Shown here one piece after another: positions 1 through 12,084 of a stretch of DNA of 64,000 nt. The stretch covers positions 868,001-932,000 of the forward strand of contig JALJCO010012849.1 of assembly GCA_023101725.1 (NCBI GenBank), written 5' to 3'. This DNA comes from Atherinomorus stipes (Eukaryota; Chordata; Actinopteri; Atheriniformes; Atherinidae). How positions within the stretch are numbered: position 1 is the first letter of the stretch; the number at the start of each line of letters is the position of its first letter. Made by a program: the position numbers and the translations under genes. The notes under the pieces are model-generated. The model did no database searches. It worked only from the letters and a program-made list of their open reading frames with translations, and had not been told where the DNA came from.

Positions 1-201
1 ATTGTGTATACTACAAATTCATTATCTTTTATCTCACTGTGGATGGTCCCCCCCCCCCTACAACCAAATTTGATTCTATACAATCTACAATTCTATACAT
101 GCAAAAGTTATTTGAAATGGTCCATTAATCCATGACTCAGCATCAAACCTCTTAATCATATCCACTATTTTGGTTGGATCAAGAAACACGTGCGCACTCA
201 C

Positions 202-842
202 TGTGTCGTTAGCAAAGAAGGATCCATCTGACCCATAAGCTGCATTCGTCACGTCATCCTCTTCAATCTGTTGAAAAAGGGGACAGTAAAACCCGGTCAT
301 GTTATACAATTAAGCTGCATATCTGAGGAATGTGTTCAAATAAACCAAATGGTTTACAGTATTCTGCAAATGTCACTCACAGACTTGTTGTTTCTGCCAT
401 GAAGATAGTCATTCAGTGCATCCACATCTCTGAAAATGAAAGAAGAAACCTTTACTAGCTGATGAGACCACCGTAATCAACTTGGTTACATTTTTTTGTG
501 GCTCTAAAATGACTCAACATGTTCAGAGAAGTGAAAAATAGGGTTCCTAGTCATCTCTTTTTCTACTGGACCTGTGGATTAATAAGTCCACTTATTTAAT
601 AAAAGAAAAAAAAAAGGTCTGATTTACAAAAAAGGGGAGACTAAAAATTGTTACCTAACTTTTCAAGGAAAGATGTAAGGCTGTGTGGTCAGGTTGTGAT
701 TTGCTTGGTGAACTCAAATGATCATGTACTAGTTCATAAAACTGTGTCATGCAGAAACAAACTCTCCAGGATTTTTTTTTTTTTTTTTTTTTTGCTTTTA
801 CCCTAATATATCCAGAAGACGGCGATCGTCATCATCATCCAT
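202..842 (-). CDS. bicral: bicral, N-terminal coding exons (partial)
   Basis: BICRAL (GLTSCR1-like) is a subunit of the BRD9-containing GBAF/ncBAF SWI/SNF chromatin remodeller in the nucleus. Three minus-strand coding pieces splice in frame: 802-842 (ATG at 840-842, donor GT at 800-801), 381-429 (acceptor 430-431, donor GTGAGTG) and from 267 downwards. Translation starts MDDDDDRRLLDILGD, continues VDALNDYLHGRNNKS and then EEDDVTNAAYGSDGSFFAND. This follows the family N-terminus (acidic start, LLD, ALN-FLHG, NKS, DDLTNAGY) as I remember it. The third exon probably ends at 202, where GACACA is followed by a strong GTGAGTG donor; the frame stays open further, so read-through is possible. A non-coding leader of 843-847 precedes the ATG, so at least one upstream 5' exon is expected. 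The rest of the gene lies left of the window. Human 6p21.1 has BICRAL next to TBCC and PRPH2, as here. Confidence 0.8.
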
Positions 843-2269
843 GACACCTGAAATAGTACGGAGGGAAAGCAAGTGAGGATATGGGAAAGTTTGATTCTTA
901 ATATGTGCTTATAACTTGTTTTTACTGTGAGGTTTTGGGTGTTTGAGCTGGAAAAGCATGTGTATTTTCGCAACTTATAAACTGATGACGACGTCTAAAC
1001 TCACAGATTTCCTGCTGGAAGCATGGATTCAGTTATTTAACACTCCCTCTCCTGTAACAGGCTGGGCTGTAGAGAAAATGCCACATTTAGTAAAATCTGA
1101 GAATGACTATTGAGGTATTTTAGACAGAAAACAGAGTATGAAACAGGGATACCAGAGGGAAGCTTTTATTTGGTACACATGTAAAGGGCAGGATGGCCTT
1201 CACCTCCTCCTACAAATGGCTTTTCTAGTCTGACACAAACTCCCTCCCATTATCCTCCTCTGATGTCCCACATTGGTTGTTGTTCATATGTGCAGTGAAA
1301 ATGGGCATTTAAGTGTAAATAACTCCACCCTGCTCCATTTATATACTGAATGGTTATACATCTCTACCTTAAAATGCTTCATGTTGTGTTAACCAACACT
1401 GTGCAGCCATACTGGAGGACAACGAAATAAAAAACAAGCACATGGGCACTTATTTGATCCAGGAGTAATAATCTGTAAGTGTTCAAATGTTAACTTAGCT
1501 ATTATTTAAACAATGTGGAGACATTCTGGCAGAATATCTTAAAATTTTTACGTCCTTATAGCAACTTATAAAACATTTGATCCCCAAAAATATGTCAGTC
1601 TCAGTCAAGTTTATTTCATTCAGTGTCGAAATACAGTTTGAGTCCTCGTGTGTGTAAAAACTGCAGTGCAACAAAATGGCTGTTACCATGCCATGAGTTG
1701 TCTTTGTGACTGAACCACGTTCAGCCTCCATCTTTGATTCAAGGAGAACAAAGACAACTGCTTTGCTACATAAAAAATAGCTGTTGTAACTTGCTAAATT
1801 GTATCAAATTAATAATTAAAAAATGTAAAGCTTTCACAGGCAGTCCAAATTGCTTTCCTACTATTAACATGTTAAATTGCCAGGCAACGGAGAGGCTGCG
1901 AGCCTCTTGTCCTTCAATAGTTGTTGCAAAATGTTTAACAGGAGACAGCGTGTATCCTGGAACACGACAGCCTGATCATTTCTATTTCGAAATAGATAGA
2001 AGGGCAACAGATATGGGCAGAAAGTGGGAGCAAAAAATAAAGAACCACCACAATCTCGGCCCTATTTGAGTCGATGTCCAAATCTGCGCACTTAGTTTTC
2101 AGCTCAAATTATGTTAGCTAAACAGAACAGGAATGGGCTGAGCGTCCAGTATCTCCTGAAGACACTGCCGCTCAAGAGAACAGGAGTTTTAAATAAATAT
2201 ATTCATAAAATAATGATTTTAATAAGAAAGCCGTCGTTTGTCAGTGTTTGATAGTTTCTGTGCAATTGT

Positions 2270-2770
2270 GTCCTCAAATTCACAGTCTGAAATCCGCACT
2301 AGCATGCACACTGCGACGCAAAAGCCGCGCTTGCTGTCTTTTTTTGGCTGGAAAGTGCCACCGCCGGTTAAAAAAGACGACTGCTATACAGCTTGCAAGT
2401 TAAATTTCCAAAAATAGACTGAATCGACACAATGATAATCGCATTCAAGCAGCACAAAACGCCCGTCGTCGCTGACGTGCTCCGTCTTTCTCTGTTGGGG
2501 AGGCTTTCATTTGTCCTCGATGTGGCTTATCTGCCAACACGAAAAACGTCACATTTGAATCGACATGCCGAACCGAAAGGTTTCAATTCGGACGTTGGAA
2601 CCAGTCCGTGTCCCGGTCAAGTTGCTCTCCAGGCTGGACGCTGCATTTCAGCGTTTAACACCGGCCTGTTCTGTCGTTTGGTTAGCTAGCCGCATGTCGA
2701 CGACGCCTGTTGGGGAAAACGTCGGTTGGAATTCATCGAAAAGGCTAAAGGACTAAACCGCGTCGAGGCA
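2270..2770 (-). promoter_or_regulatory. CpG-rich segment, candidate bicral promoter
   Basis: Frequent CG dinucleotides (for example GCGACGCAAAAGCCGCGC, CCCGTCGTCGCTGACG, CGCATGTCGACGACG) stand out from AT-rich flanks. It lies upstream of the bicral start on the minus strand, whose ATG exon begins only 5 nt before the ATG after a splice acceptor, so a separate first exon must exist upstream. The assignment is inferred from position and composition. Confidence 0.35.
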
Positions 2771-3739
2771 TAAATATTTATCCAGATTAGCATAACATAA
2801 AGACGACTCAAAGAGGCAAACCCTTTACTCCTGTCTCACTCCTCTTGAAACCCAATATCTCCATTTGGCAACTTTTAATTTGCTCCCCCCTCCTTCTCCT
2901 CCTCCTCCTTCTCCCTCTCCCACTCATATATTTTTCTCACTGTCCCTGTTCTGTCTCGGATAGATTTTTCTCTCCGCTCAAACTCTCTTCCCTCCCTGAA
3001 GGAAGGGAGGAAGGAGCTTGTGTGTGTTTTTTCCTTGAAATTTTTATCACAAAATTATAATACACTCAAAGGGGAACTCACCGTCATGAAAAAGCAGTGT
3101 CTTGTCAACGGGGTTTCCTCGCCATCACCGCACGGGTTGTTGGGGTAGTGCACACACCAAAATCACCAGTGTTCAACGGCAAGTTGCGACTCCATTCATT
3201 TGAATAGGAAATATACAAATAAGGTCAAGTCACTGCCAATTTCACATTTTTCGTTTTTATAAGAATTATTATTACATATTTCACTGCCCCCAAGAATAGA
3301 TAACCCATGTTATTAGTCTTAATCATGACCAACAGTAGGGGGCGGGCCTGCATTTGCCACACCTAACTGACGTTGCTCAGGTATGATGCGACTGAAAATC
3401 TTGCCAATTAATTTAGAGCAGCTAACTGAACAATTTACATATTGGAAAAACCATCATGGTATTATGTTTTATACTCTTAGATTTGAATATCACTCAGTCA
3501 TCTTCCATTACGGCAACTGAATACAAATGATATTTTTGTTGTTGTTGCTTTGTTTTCTTTTTGTATTTTTTTTTTTTCTTCACAAACATGATGGAAAAAA
3601 AAAATCCAACCACATAAAGTTCATTATAACGTGGAATCTTTCGGTAAATAAATTTGTTGTTGTTATTGTTCTTCCATTGTTTAAAAATAAATTGTTTTCT
3701 GCCATAATTACAATGCATGCATCACACAGTAACGGAAAA

Positions 3740-3741
<2 letters not shown>

Positions 3742-3772
<31 letters not shown>

Positions 3773-3779
3773 GGGGGGG
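3742..3779. repeat. (GT)n microsatellite followed by G run
   Basis: About 14 GT units run into ten G residues. Confidence 0.9.
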
Positions 3780-4112
3780 TGAATACGGAAAACTGATTTA
3801 AAAGACTGTCAACATTGAATAAAAAGGCTTCTCTCCTTGTCTATTCCATGAAAAGTAATATTTTAATGAGGTCAATTGCTGAATTTCTGTGTTTCATTCA
3901 CAAAACATACAGTAGTTTTATTGTACTCTGCAACATGTGGGTCGCTTGTTCTTTTTTGTAAAATTGTTTGAAATGCTCATTCATTTGATTAAAAGGCAAC
4001 ATGGAGAACTTGTGATCGAAGTAGACAACTTGTTGAAAATTTTCAATTTTAATTTACAGAGTTAAAAAACACATTACTGATCACACAAAAACAACAAATG
4101 AAAATGTGTAAA

Positions 4113-4118
<6 letters not shown>

Positions 4119-4177
<59 letters not shown>

Positions 4178-4180
4178 TAT
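4119..4180. repeat. (TA)n microsatellite
   Basis: Some 30 TA units with one interruption, in AT-rich DNA upstream of tbcc. Confidence 0.9.
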
Positions 4181-4632
4181 AAATATATCAAGCAAACTGA
4201 TGTTTTAAACATAAGGAATCCCTGACAATTTGAGTAAAATCTTATTAAACATTTCACAACAAATCTTTTATAACAAGAGCTTTTTACTTAATTTAAAAAA
4301 AAAAAAAAAGCATTCAGTTTTTATAGAATTTCCCTGACTCTGGTAGGGAATTTAAAACGTAACATTTGTATATTACTTAAAATTATGCCATTCAAACCTG
4401 ATTAATATTTAGTAGGCTAAACTAAGTAGATTATCGCCGATATATTAAAAACACTAACATTTCAGACAATATTAGCCAGATATGTTTTTAATGACTTGAT
4501 TATTTGTGGCATTTAAATGCACGTGCTGCTTCCAATACAGCAGGTGGCAGTATCTACTCAACTTTGTTGCAGTAAAGCCACAAAGAAGAAAACAAACGTC
4601 ACTATTTCCGCATTTACTGTCAGCGTACAAAC

Positions 4633-5667
4633 ATGGACGCAGTATTAGAAATTAACCAAGACAGTGGGTTTAGTGGCGAAAGCGGTGCAACCAAAATTCA
4701 AGAGCGACTCCAGAAACGGAACCAGGCCAGGTTAGAGGATGCCGAGCGGAGGAAGGAAGCCAAACAGAGTCAGTCTGTCGCGGAGGAGAAGGGCGAGTAT
4801 TTTTCCATCACTTTTAATGAGGAGCGGGCATCCATCGAAGAGTTGCTGTCCAGTTGCTCCGGAGTTGCCCGGGCCGAGGCGACCAAGAAGCTGGAGGAGG
4901 CAACGGCCAAAACGTTGATGCTGCAGAGATTTCTAAATAACAGCGTGCAGTTTTTAACTCAGTATGAACTAAGACAAGCCCAGGCTGCCCTTCAGAAGCT
5001 CCAGACATCCCTCACTGAGACCAGAGAGGAGGCTCTACCGAAGAAGAAATTTGCCTTTCGAGCCCGCACTAAAGGAGCAGATAAAGTCCCTGCACAGGTG
5101 GCAGATACCCCTGATACTGGCACACCCCCAGATCCATGTGTGACAGAGGTGGATGGATCTGCAGCCTCAGAGCAATGTGGCTTCTCACACATGAACAGTG
5201 AGTTTCTAATCAAGACTGCTGAGGAAATCCAAAGTCGAGATGTGCTTTTGACTCATCTGACCAACTGCAAAGTCCGTCTGTTTGGGTCTCCCAGCACCCT
5301 GCACATAAAACACATCGACAACTGTGAGATCCTGTGTGGACCGGTATCTACATCTGTATTCATAGATTATTGCAAGAACAGTACACTGTCCTTCCCATGT
5401 CAGCAGCTGCGGACCCACAACACCACCGACACTCAGGTGTATCTGCACGTCACCAGCCGGGCCATTATCGAAGACTGCCATGGAGTGAGTTTCGCCCCAT
5501 TCTCCTGGTCCTATCCCACTCTGGAGGAGGACTTCACTGTTTCTGGCCTAGACCGAGACAGAAACAACTGGAGCCAAGTGGATGACTTCAACTGGCTTGC
5601 AGCAGGAACACCATCTCCAAACTGGACTCTCATCCCAGAGGAAGATAGAAAAACCACCTGGGACTAG
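4633..5667 (+). CDS. tbcc: Tubulin-binding cofactor C
   Basis: TBCC is the cytosolic GTPase-activating cofactor that, with cofactors D and E, releases native alpha/beta-tubulin heterodimers at the end of the folding pathway. The frame encodes 344 residues without an intron, as in other vertebrates. Residues 20-125 form the charged, helical N-terminal spectrin-like domain (KIQERLQKRNQARLEDAERR). A low-complexity linker follows at about 130-185. Residues 190-330 match the C-CAP/TBCC beta-helix domain, with CEILCGPVSTSVFIDYC, then CQQLRTHNT. Arg260 in QQLR is the expected arginine finger for tubulin GTP hydrolysis. The C-terminus (VDDFNWLAAGTPSPNW, IPEEDRKTTWD) is typical. The ATG sits in CAAACATGG context (A at -3, G at +4). 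A poly(A) signal AATAAA is at 5955-5960. Confidence 0.95.
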   Translation: MDAVLEINQDSGFSGESGATKIQERLQKRNQARLEDAERRKEAKQSQSVAEEKGEYFSITFNEERASIEELLSSCSGVARAEATKKLEEATAKTLMLQRFLNNSVQFLTQYELRQAQAALQKLQTSLTETREEALPKKKFAFRARTKGADKVPAQVADTPDTGTPPDPCVTEVDGSAASEQCGFSHMNSEFLIKTAEEIQSRDVLLTHLTNCKVRLFGSPSTLHIKHIDNCEILCGPVSTSVFIDYCKNSTLSFPCQQLRTHNTTDTQVYLHVTSRAIIEDCHGVSFAPFSWSYPTLEEDFTVSGLDRDRNNWSQVDDFNWLAAGTPSPNWTLIPEEDRKTTWD

Positions 5668-5954
5668 AATTAAATGTAAGCCTTTAGATGTCAAATTGAC
5701 ATGGCAGTTAAAGAATCACACAAACTGCTTTCAGGCCAAATGCACATTTAACATCTGTTATTTTTGGAGATCACTAGATTTAATTTAATTTAAACCAGTT
5801 TTGAAGCTTTAAGCTGCACTATTTAGGTAAAAATCCACTTAACTCTGGAATCTGGTCTGTTCATTCACTTTTTTTGCAAAGTAACAGTAATTTATTGTGG
5901 CTGACGTTGTTTTTAGTTATTAAGTGACCTGTTCTGTGCCTATGCATACTTTAA

Positions 5955-5960
5955 AATAAA
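5955..5960 (+). terminator. Poly(A) signal of tbcc
   Basis: AATAAA about 290 nt after the tbcc stop, the first canonical hexamer downstream. Confidence 0.6.
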
Positions 5961-6300
5961 ATAAAATTAATTGTATCTGCTATGCTTTCCTCATTTTTCC
6001 AAAGTCCACCATGACTTTTTCACACTTTTCTCTGCACACTATTGGTTCATTCATCCTTCAACCTGCAAAAATGGAACAATAACTTCCAATAACACCATCA
6101 ACAGCAACACGGAGTCATGTTACTTACATGGTCTGATGATTAATCTGCAGGATGATGTATTTGACAGGAAACTGAAGTGTAAACATGTAGCGTAGGTGCT
6201 CACTGTCCAAGGATACTAACTCAATTACTAGAGCACCTGATGTTCCGTTAATCTCATCAACAGCATTGATCTCTTAAAAGAAGGAAGTGTGAGTTATCGT

Positions 6301-8010
6301 CAGTGTTGGAAAGTACTTCTAAATTTAGAAAATATTTTCCACCAAGTAAAATCTTTAATTTCTGTACTACTGGTATCCGATCAGTAGAAAAAAATAATGG
6401 TTTATTAAATCAAACTTTTTACAAAAGGCATTTAAAAAATTCTGCAACTTAACATTATGCTATAATGCCTCAATAAATAAGAATTTGTCTTAAATCTAAA
6501 CAGGAAGTTTAAAATATTCCAACTGAAACAGCACACAAAAGTGATGTCTCTTCATATGACATCTGTTCTTTATGTCTTCATTAATTATGTTGGTCATGCT
6601 GCTGCATCTTCTGCTGTGTGTAAAATGTATTCAGCCCACTAACAAAAATAAAGCAACTTAACGTAATCCCATATCACCAGATATACTAAATTAATCCGTA
6701 AAATAAAACAAGTTTGTAAAATGGCCATTTTTCCTTCTTGATTGATACTGTTTATTTTTATTTAGTAGGTACCAGTTAAAAGTTTTCTATTTAACATTAT
6801 GTTAGCAAATGGTCAATGCAGTTGTTACCAGGTAACTTTTCTTGGAAGAGCTCTTAGATGATGGTTTATATTCAGATAATGACAGCTGTAATTATAAAAA
6901 TTAATTTGAATGATCACAGCTACAGTTTATTTGTTCTGCAATATTAAAGCAAAATAGGAGAAACAGATTATAATGGACCATGCAAAAATGAGAAAATACA
7001 GACAGAAGCAACATAATACTGTAACCATTATCCAAAAAGCTGAAATATAAAAGGTTACAAGAAGGTTTTGTAGAGGAAATAAGAAAAACATTAATTAAGT
7101 TGCAAAATTACTAAGATGGAATGACTCCAGAAGGGAGTGGGTTGGCCTTAAACTCTCTCTCTCTCTCTCTTTCCAAATGCCAACACTGAACCCCAGTTTG
7201 CCTCCAGCAGCACGGTATACTGTAGCATCATCATCAGCGGTGTGTAAATAATCCACTATGGTAGGGAAAAAATAATAATCACAAGCCTGACCCACCAAAG
7301 TAATGTAACGCAATATGCAACATGACTTCTAACATATGAGTAAATATATTATTACAACTAGGCCACTACTATAAAGGAATTTGTTAATAACTCATCATCA
7401 ACATAATGGGGTTTTAAATGAGAGGTGAAAAGTGAAAGTCGCCTGCTAAAATATTACTTGAGTAAAAAAGTAGCTAGTATTTACTGTAAAAAGCAAAAAG
7501 TAAAGTAAGAAGCACTGTTAATAAAACGTAATCAGAAATTTTAGTTTAACCTTTTCTTTATTCCTGTTTAATTTAGTTTTTTAGTTTTGTTTAATTTGAA
7601 AAGTGTAACGGAGCTTCAATACCTACCTTACATAAACTTAACTATACAAAAACATCTGAGACTCCTGACATCATAATGCAATCATTAATTTTAAATTTAC
7701 CCGCTGGCTGCTGCTTTCATCCACTGCACAACGTTGTAAACCAATGAGAACGTCTTGCGGTCTGTTTCTCCAACATCATTGGCTACTACAACAAAATAAA
7801 GATTGTCATTAGCTATCACGTTCCTTCTTATTTTGTAACAAGTAACGAAGATGCTCAGGTAAATGTAAGAGTAAAAGTATTGATGTTTTTCAGAAAATGT
7901 AGTGAAGTAAAAGTAAAAGTTGTCAGAAATAAAGTAGTAAAGTACAAATATAAAAAATACTACTTAAGTAAAGTAACTAAGTATTTTTACTTTGTTAACA
8001 TACAACACTG
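6301..8010. mobile_element. Putative hAT-like non-autonomous element
   Basis: It starts CAGTGTTGGAAAGTAC and ends CATACAACACTG, sharing an 8-bp terminal inverted repeat CAGTGTTG. The right part is full of AAGTAAAAGTA-type motifs (7470-7990), a hallmark of a common fish hAT MITE family. No clear 8-bp target duplication is visible (AGTTATCGT before, CTTGTATT after), so the two ends may belong to different copies. Confidence 0.35.
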
Positions 8011-8800
8011 CTTGTATTTTAATGTGTTTTTATATGAAACACTGTGAAAAGTGCTAAACAGATAAAGTTTACTTACTTGCACTTACTAAGATCCCAATTT
8101 GTGTGTGCAATCTAGAATTTTGCACGTAAAGCTGAACCATGGTTTGCAGGTTAGGGTGATTGTGAAAATGGCTGCAGGTGACAACACGTATTTAAATGAG
8201 GGCTTTGTGTGTTTCATGGTTTGTAGCTTGGTGAGTTTAGACTGAAGAATGCGCAAAAGGAAAGTGGACCCTAAGGGGATGGAGATATTAGTGAAAGATG
8301 CAAACGGAATATGAAATTAATAAAAAAACAACAGGTATATCTAGTGCTTCAGAAGAAGCCCCTTTATGAGGACATGGACAGTGTTGCTGTTGGAGCAAAT
8401 GAAACCATCTGCAGCCTTTAGGATGGTCTGACATCTGCTGCACTCAGGTTTACTCTGTGACGATACCAGCATCTCCAGAGTGCAGCAGCCGGGGTCTGGA
8501 GAGGAAGAGCACATTGTGTTTATCCAATTTAAATATGTGACCTTGGCTAAAAGGGAAAATAGATAGTCATAATTAATGTCCGCTTTAACCACCATTAAGC
8601 TACAGTGGCTGCAAATGTGGAATTCAAAAATGAAAACTAAACGTGTTGCCCTCACCGCTCATGAGAACACTGATGCAAGAAGCTGCAGCCATTTGTGCAT
8701 AAAGCTGTGCCAGTTAACACCTGCTCTTCAGACATGCTTAATATAGACTCACAGCCACTGCAATCAGTTTCACTTTTGATAAATCACATGGCGCGTGCAA

Positions 8801-9915
8801 CTAAGGATGTCGACGTCTACACGTGTAAACAGAAACACGGATAATAAATCATAATCATTTAGAAAAAAATCAATAACCATATACACATCATTTCCCCCTC
8901 CACTTTCATTTCTCACCAACATTGTATCTTAGGGGTGGTAATGTCTGAAAGCTTCAGATCATAACTAACTATCTGCATACATAATAGATGCCTGGGCCGC
9001 AATGTTCCATTGATATTTTTATATATAATAAATGCAGCCACAGCCTGTCGTGTCACTTCAAGTTGACTCGTGGATGCGATGGCGGTGAACAACAGCAGAG
9101 CACTGACGCTACTTTGTGGTGCTGTAACGACTCTGAGCTGTGAGAGATTTGCCATAAACTGTGCAGCTGGAAGTTACAGATATTTTTTTCCATGGAGTAG
9201 TGAAAACGGACATCGTCAGAGATGCTTTTAGTGATCAGGAGAGCTGTGGACGCCGCCTGCATCTGAGCAGTAATGTTGTATTGGGTGAGTTTCAATGCAA
9301 GTTCAGAGAGCTAGCTTAAGTTGTTGCTAACCGGGTTTGATGTATACTTCTTTCTGGAAATGAAATTATGAGCGTGAATCCGATCAGACGCTTACTGTAA
9401 CAAATGCATGCATTTAGCAGAACATCTAGCCACTCTTGTTCGCCGCTGTTTACATAAAGTTGATCACCACAACACGACTTACCTCTCCCAGCTAAAACAT
9501 TTCCATATTTTCGGGTCAGCCCAGCCGTGAAACATCGATAGACACCCCTGCTTGTGAAAGCTTTCTTTCTCCCGTGTATGAAGACGAGTTATTATGTATC
9601 TGATAGATGTGGGAAAAGTCTGGTCAGCCGACGTCAGCTGTTTGAAAACTTTGGATCGCCCCCAATAAAGAGATTTTTTTCGTCTAATTGTTTCAGTTAT
9701 CGTGGATTTAAATTAGAAATCTCCATAACCTCACTTTGGCTCTACAACAGTGTATTCTGCTCTGAGTTCAGTATGACAGCGGGAGTACAGTGGGATGCGT
9801 AGGTGACATCACCATCTGCAACCTAAAGATTATTAATCTCTGACGTGTATCCGTGTACATGATGGTTAGTAGTCCTGATTACACGTGTAGAAAAAATTGT
9901 AAACGTTGACACCCC
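8801..9915. mobile_element. Possible DNA transposon remnant with inverted ends
   Basis: The left end (AGGATGTCGACGTCTACACG, then ACACGGATA) resembles the reverse complement of the right end (CGTGTAGAAAAAATTG, then AACGTTGACACCCCTT), giving GGGGTGTCAACGTTTACA-like termini about 1.1 kb apart. The ends are diverged and no target duplication was seen. Confidence 0.3.
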
Positions 9916-10602
9916 TTCATGCACCGCTTATTTATTTGTATTAATCAAATCAACTGCAACATGTTTTTATGAGCGCTATCAAGTTGGCGCATGTTTTAAT
10001 AAGCACACATTTTTAGTGAACAGGGCCTTAATGCATCATGCTTTAAGTCAGCTTGCTAGACAAGTTTACTACAACTTGCATCCATGTTTATTGACATGTG
10101 ACCTCCTTTTTTCTTGTAATTTCACTCGTGTCAGTCAGTTTAAACATTTTATCAAGCCCCCAAATAAGAAATTATATTGTAGTAGTTTAAAAAAAAAAAA
10201 TCAATATAACATTAGTTAGGTTGTTTTAGTAAACAGCAAATGAGGTATTTGTTTAATGTTGGTTTTATCACTTAAGAGCAACAACTTCTGTCAATCTTTA
10301 AAACTGAATATCCTATATTAAAACATTATTTCAATAATTTCTTAAGTTATACATTCAGCTATGTTGCACACAAGAATGGCCCAGGCAGGATGTGGTCCCT
10401 GGGTGAGAGTCACACACACTTAAAAGTCAGCCAGAGGGATATCTAGTGGTGTAAACTAGTTTATTCAAGTGGGTATACTCTTGACGACCCACCGCCAAAA
10501 AACAACAACAACAACAACAAAAAACGGTACCAAAAGAACCACCACATATTAGGCTGGCTATGTATCAAATATATATCAAATATGTACCAAAATATGCACA
10601 CA

Positions 10603-10735
10603 TCCAGTCCTCAAGAGCTACTATCCTGCAACTTTTAGAGCACCCCTTTTCCAACACACCTGAATCAAATGGCTAAATTACCACATTTCATTCAGCTAAG
10701 TAACGAACCATTCATTTGATTCAGGTGTGTTGGAG

Positions 10736-10740
<5 letters not shown>
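10603..10740. mobile_element. Palindromic MITE, truncated copy
   Basis: It begins CCAGTCCTCAAGAGC and contains facing inverted segments CCAACACACCTGAATCAAATG and CATTTGATTCAGGTGTGTTGG. The same structure recurs at about 38970-39175. The right end runs into a (TA)n tract, so this copy has lost its right terminus. Confidence 0.7.

Positions 10741-10776
<36 letters not shown>
10741..10776. repeat. (TA)n microsatellite
   Basis: About 17 TA units directly abut the truncated MITE. Confidence 0.9.
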
Positions 10777-10778
<2 letters not shown>

Positions 10779-10783
10779 TATAT

Positions 10784-11433
10784 CATTCAATATGAAATAT
10801 GCAAAATCTTTATTAAAAGCTATATTTAAAAAAAAAACAGTGTTGGGGTACAGAATGAAAGTGCAACATTTCTTTAAAAAATTATATTTAGCCTGAAAAT
10901 AAATATAAAATTAATTCTAGCGAGTTTGACAATGGCATTTTGTTTACATCTACAAGCCAATACAGGTCGCCATTGTGGGTTGCCAAATACGGTCTCCATG
11001 TTGCAGTAGTATGTTGGGCACAGTTAGGCTGGCACAAGGGGAAACAGTGGAGTCGGCAAGTCAAGCAGCTGCTTCAGAGTCCAGGTAATATTGTTTTCCG
11101 TCTCAGAAGAGGAGTGACCTGAGAAGAGCAAAAACTGGAGTAAATGTAGGTGAAGCTACACTAGATGGACCAACATAAACATTTCCCACAGCATCAAAAC
11201 GCGGGAATGGCGACTTTTCTCCTGGATCGGTAAGCTAACTTGTTTGCTAATGTGGCTAACGTCAGTTATAAAACTCCTCTGCATAACTTGTTGGACATGG
11301 TGCATGCTGCTGGTCACTTGCCGTATTGGCAGCGAGCCTGGCAACCCAGCAGCTGGAGTTGTTTTTCTGCTGTTGCAACTACAACCTAGACTCACGTGAT
11401 GTCGCAGTTCTGTCCGTATTACATATTCAACCT
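10784..11433. mobile_element. TTAA-flanked 650-bp element, copy 1
   Basis: Aligns along its length with 12085-12750: shared blocks include GGTACAGAATGAAAGT, GGAGTGACCTGAGAAGAGC and GGAGTTGTTTTTCTGC, and the right end CATATTCAACCT followed by TTAA (11434-11437). The left terminus is degenerate (TTCAATATGAAATATGC) and abuts a (TA)n tract, so its target duplication cannot be read. Confidence 0.7.
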
Positions 11434-11721
11434 TTAACTTTCCATTTTTCCACTCTAACCAAGCCTGTTTTTAAACTCACCTGACTGTCACTCTATAAAA
11501 TTTGGCCAGGTCCAGTTCTCATCTGGAACGCACACACATGCATTGTGCTCAAGTGGCGCATTTCCTTTCCACTGACTCCTGTTATCATGTCATGCCCCCC
11601 ATTTAACTTCACTGCTGCCTCAAGGCTCGTTTTTATAGTAATAGCAGGAACTTACCGTAGTAGTTAGTGTGAGAGTTGACGGTCCTCCTGTCACTATGCC
11701 AGGCTACTTAATAGCCAAGGG

Positions 11722-11955
11722 GATATCCCTTTGGCTGAATGGTTGGCGCGCATGACTCTCACCTGGGAATCTGGGGATTGGGAATGTCGCCCAGGCCCTC
11801 CTTCATCCTACCACATAAACATGAGGTTCATATCACGCTTAACAGAAACCCCTGAAAACGCCAAATTGTGGCAAGGAGAGCCTGGGTGGGATTTGATCCC
11901 CAGACTCTTGGGTCAAAGTCATGTGCCCTAACCAGTCAGTCAAAGGGATATATCT
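11722..11955. mobile_element. tRNA-derived SINE-like sequences in inverted orientation
   Basis: On the plus strand, 11722-11800 reads TATCCCTTTGGCTGAATGG then GCATGACTCTCACC and CTGGGGATTG, resembling a pol III box A and a decayed box B. On the minus strand, 11870-11955 reads TTTGACTGACTGGTTAGGGC, CATGACTTTGACCC and GGGGATCAAATCCC, a better box A/box B pair. Related plus-strand copies lie at 60312-60440 and 60839-60950. The two halves could fold on each other. Confidence 0.55.
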
Positions 11956-12084
11956 GTAGCCAAACCAGATGATCAATGATCAGGCATAGTAACAGCACCA
12001 CACACTGTCAGGGCTACAACTCTCTGGCCGAAAAATAATCATTAGGCGTTCAGTTTAAATTTAATCAATCACTTGATTTGTTAA

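Larger units (their letters stand above)
848..4632. other. bicral/tbcc divergent intergenic region
   Basis: About 3.8 kb with no convincing coding sequence. The stretch around 2270-2770 is visibly richer in CG dinucleotides than its surroundings and is the best candidate for the bicral CpG-island promoter and first non-coding exon on the minus strand (inference). Simple repeats lie at 3742-3779 and 4119-4180. The 70 bases before the tbcc ATG look like an ordinary short 5' UTR. Confidence 0.4.

Noticed and set aside
6301..8010. Intact hAT transposon
   Set aside because: No transposase frame and no matching 8-bp target duplication; kept only as a low-confidence repeat.
11722..11955. Functional tRNA gene
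   Set aside because: Box A/B-like motifs are present but the cloverleaf stems do not close well and the same sequence is repeated at 60312 and 60839, so it is SINE-like.
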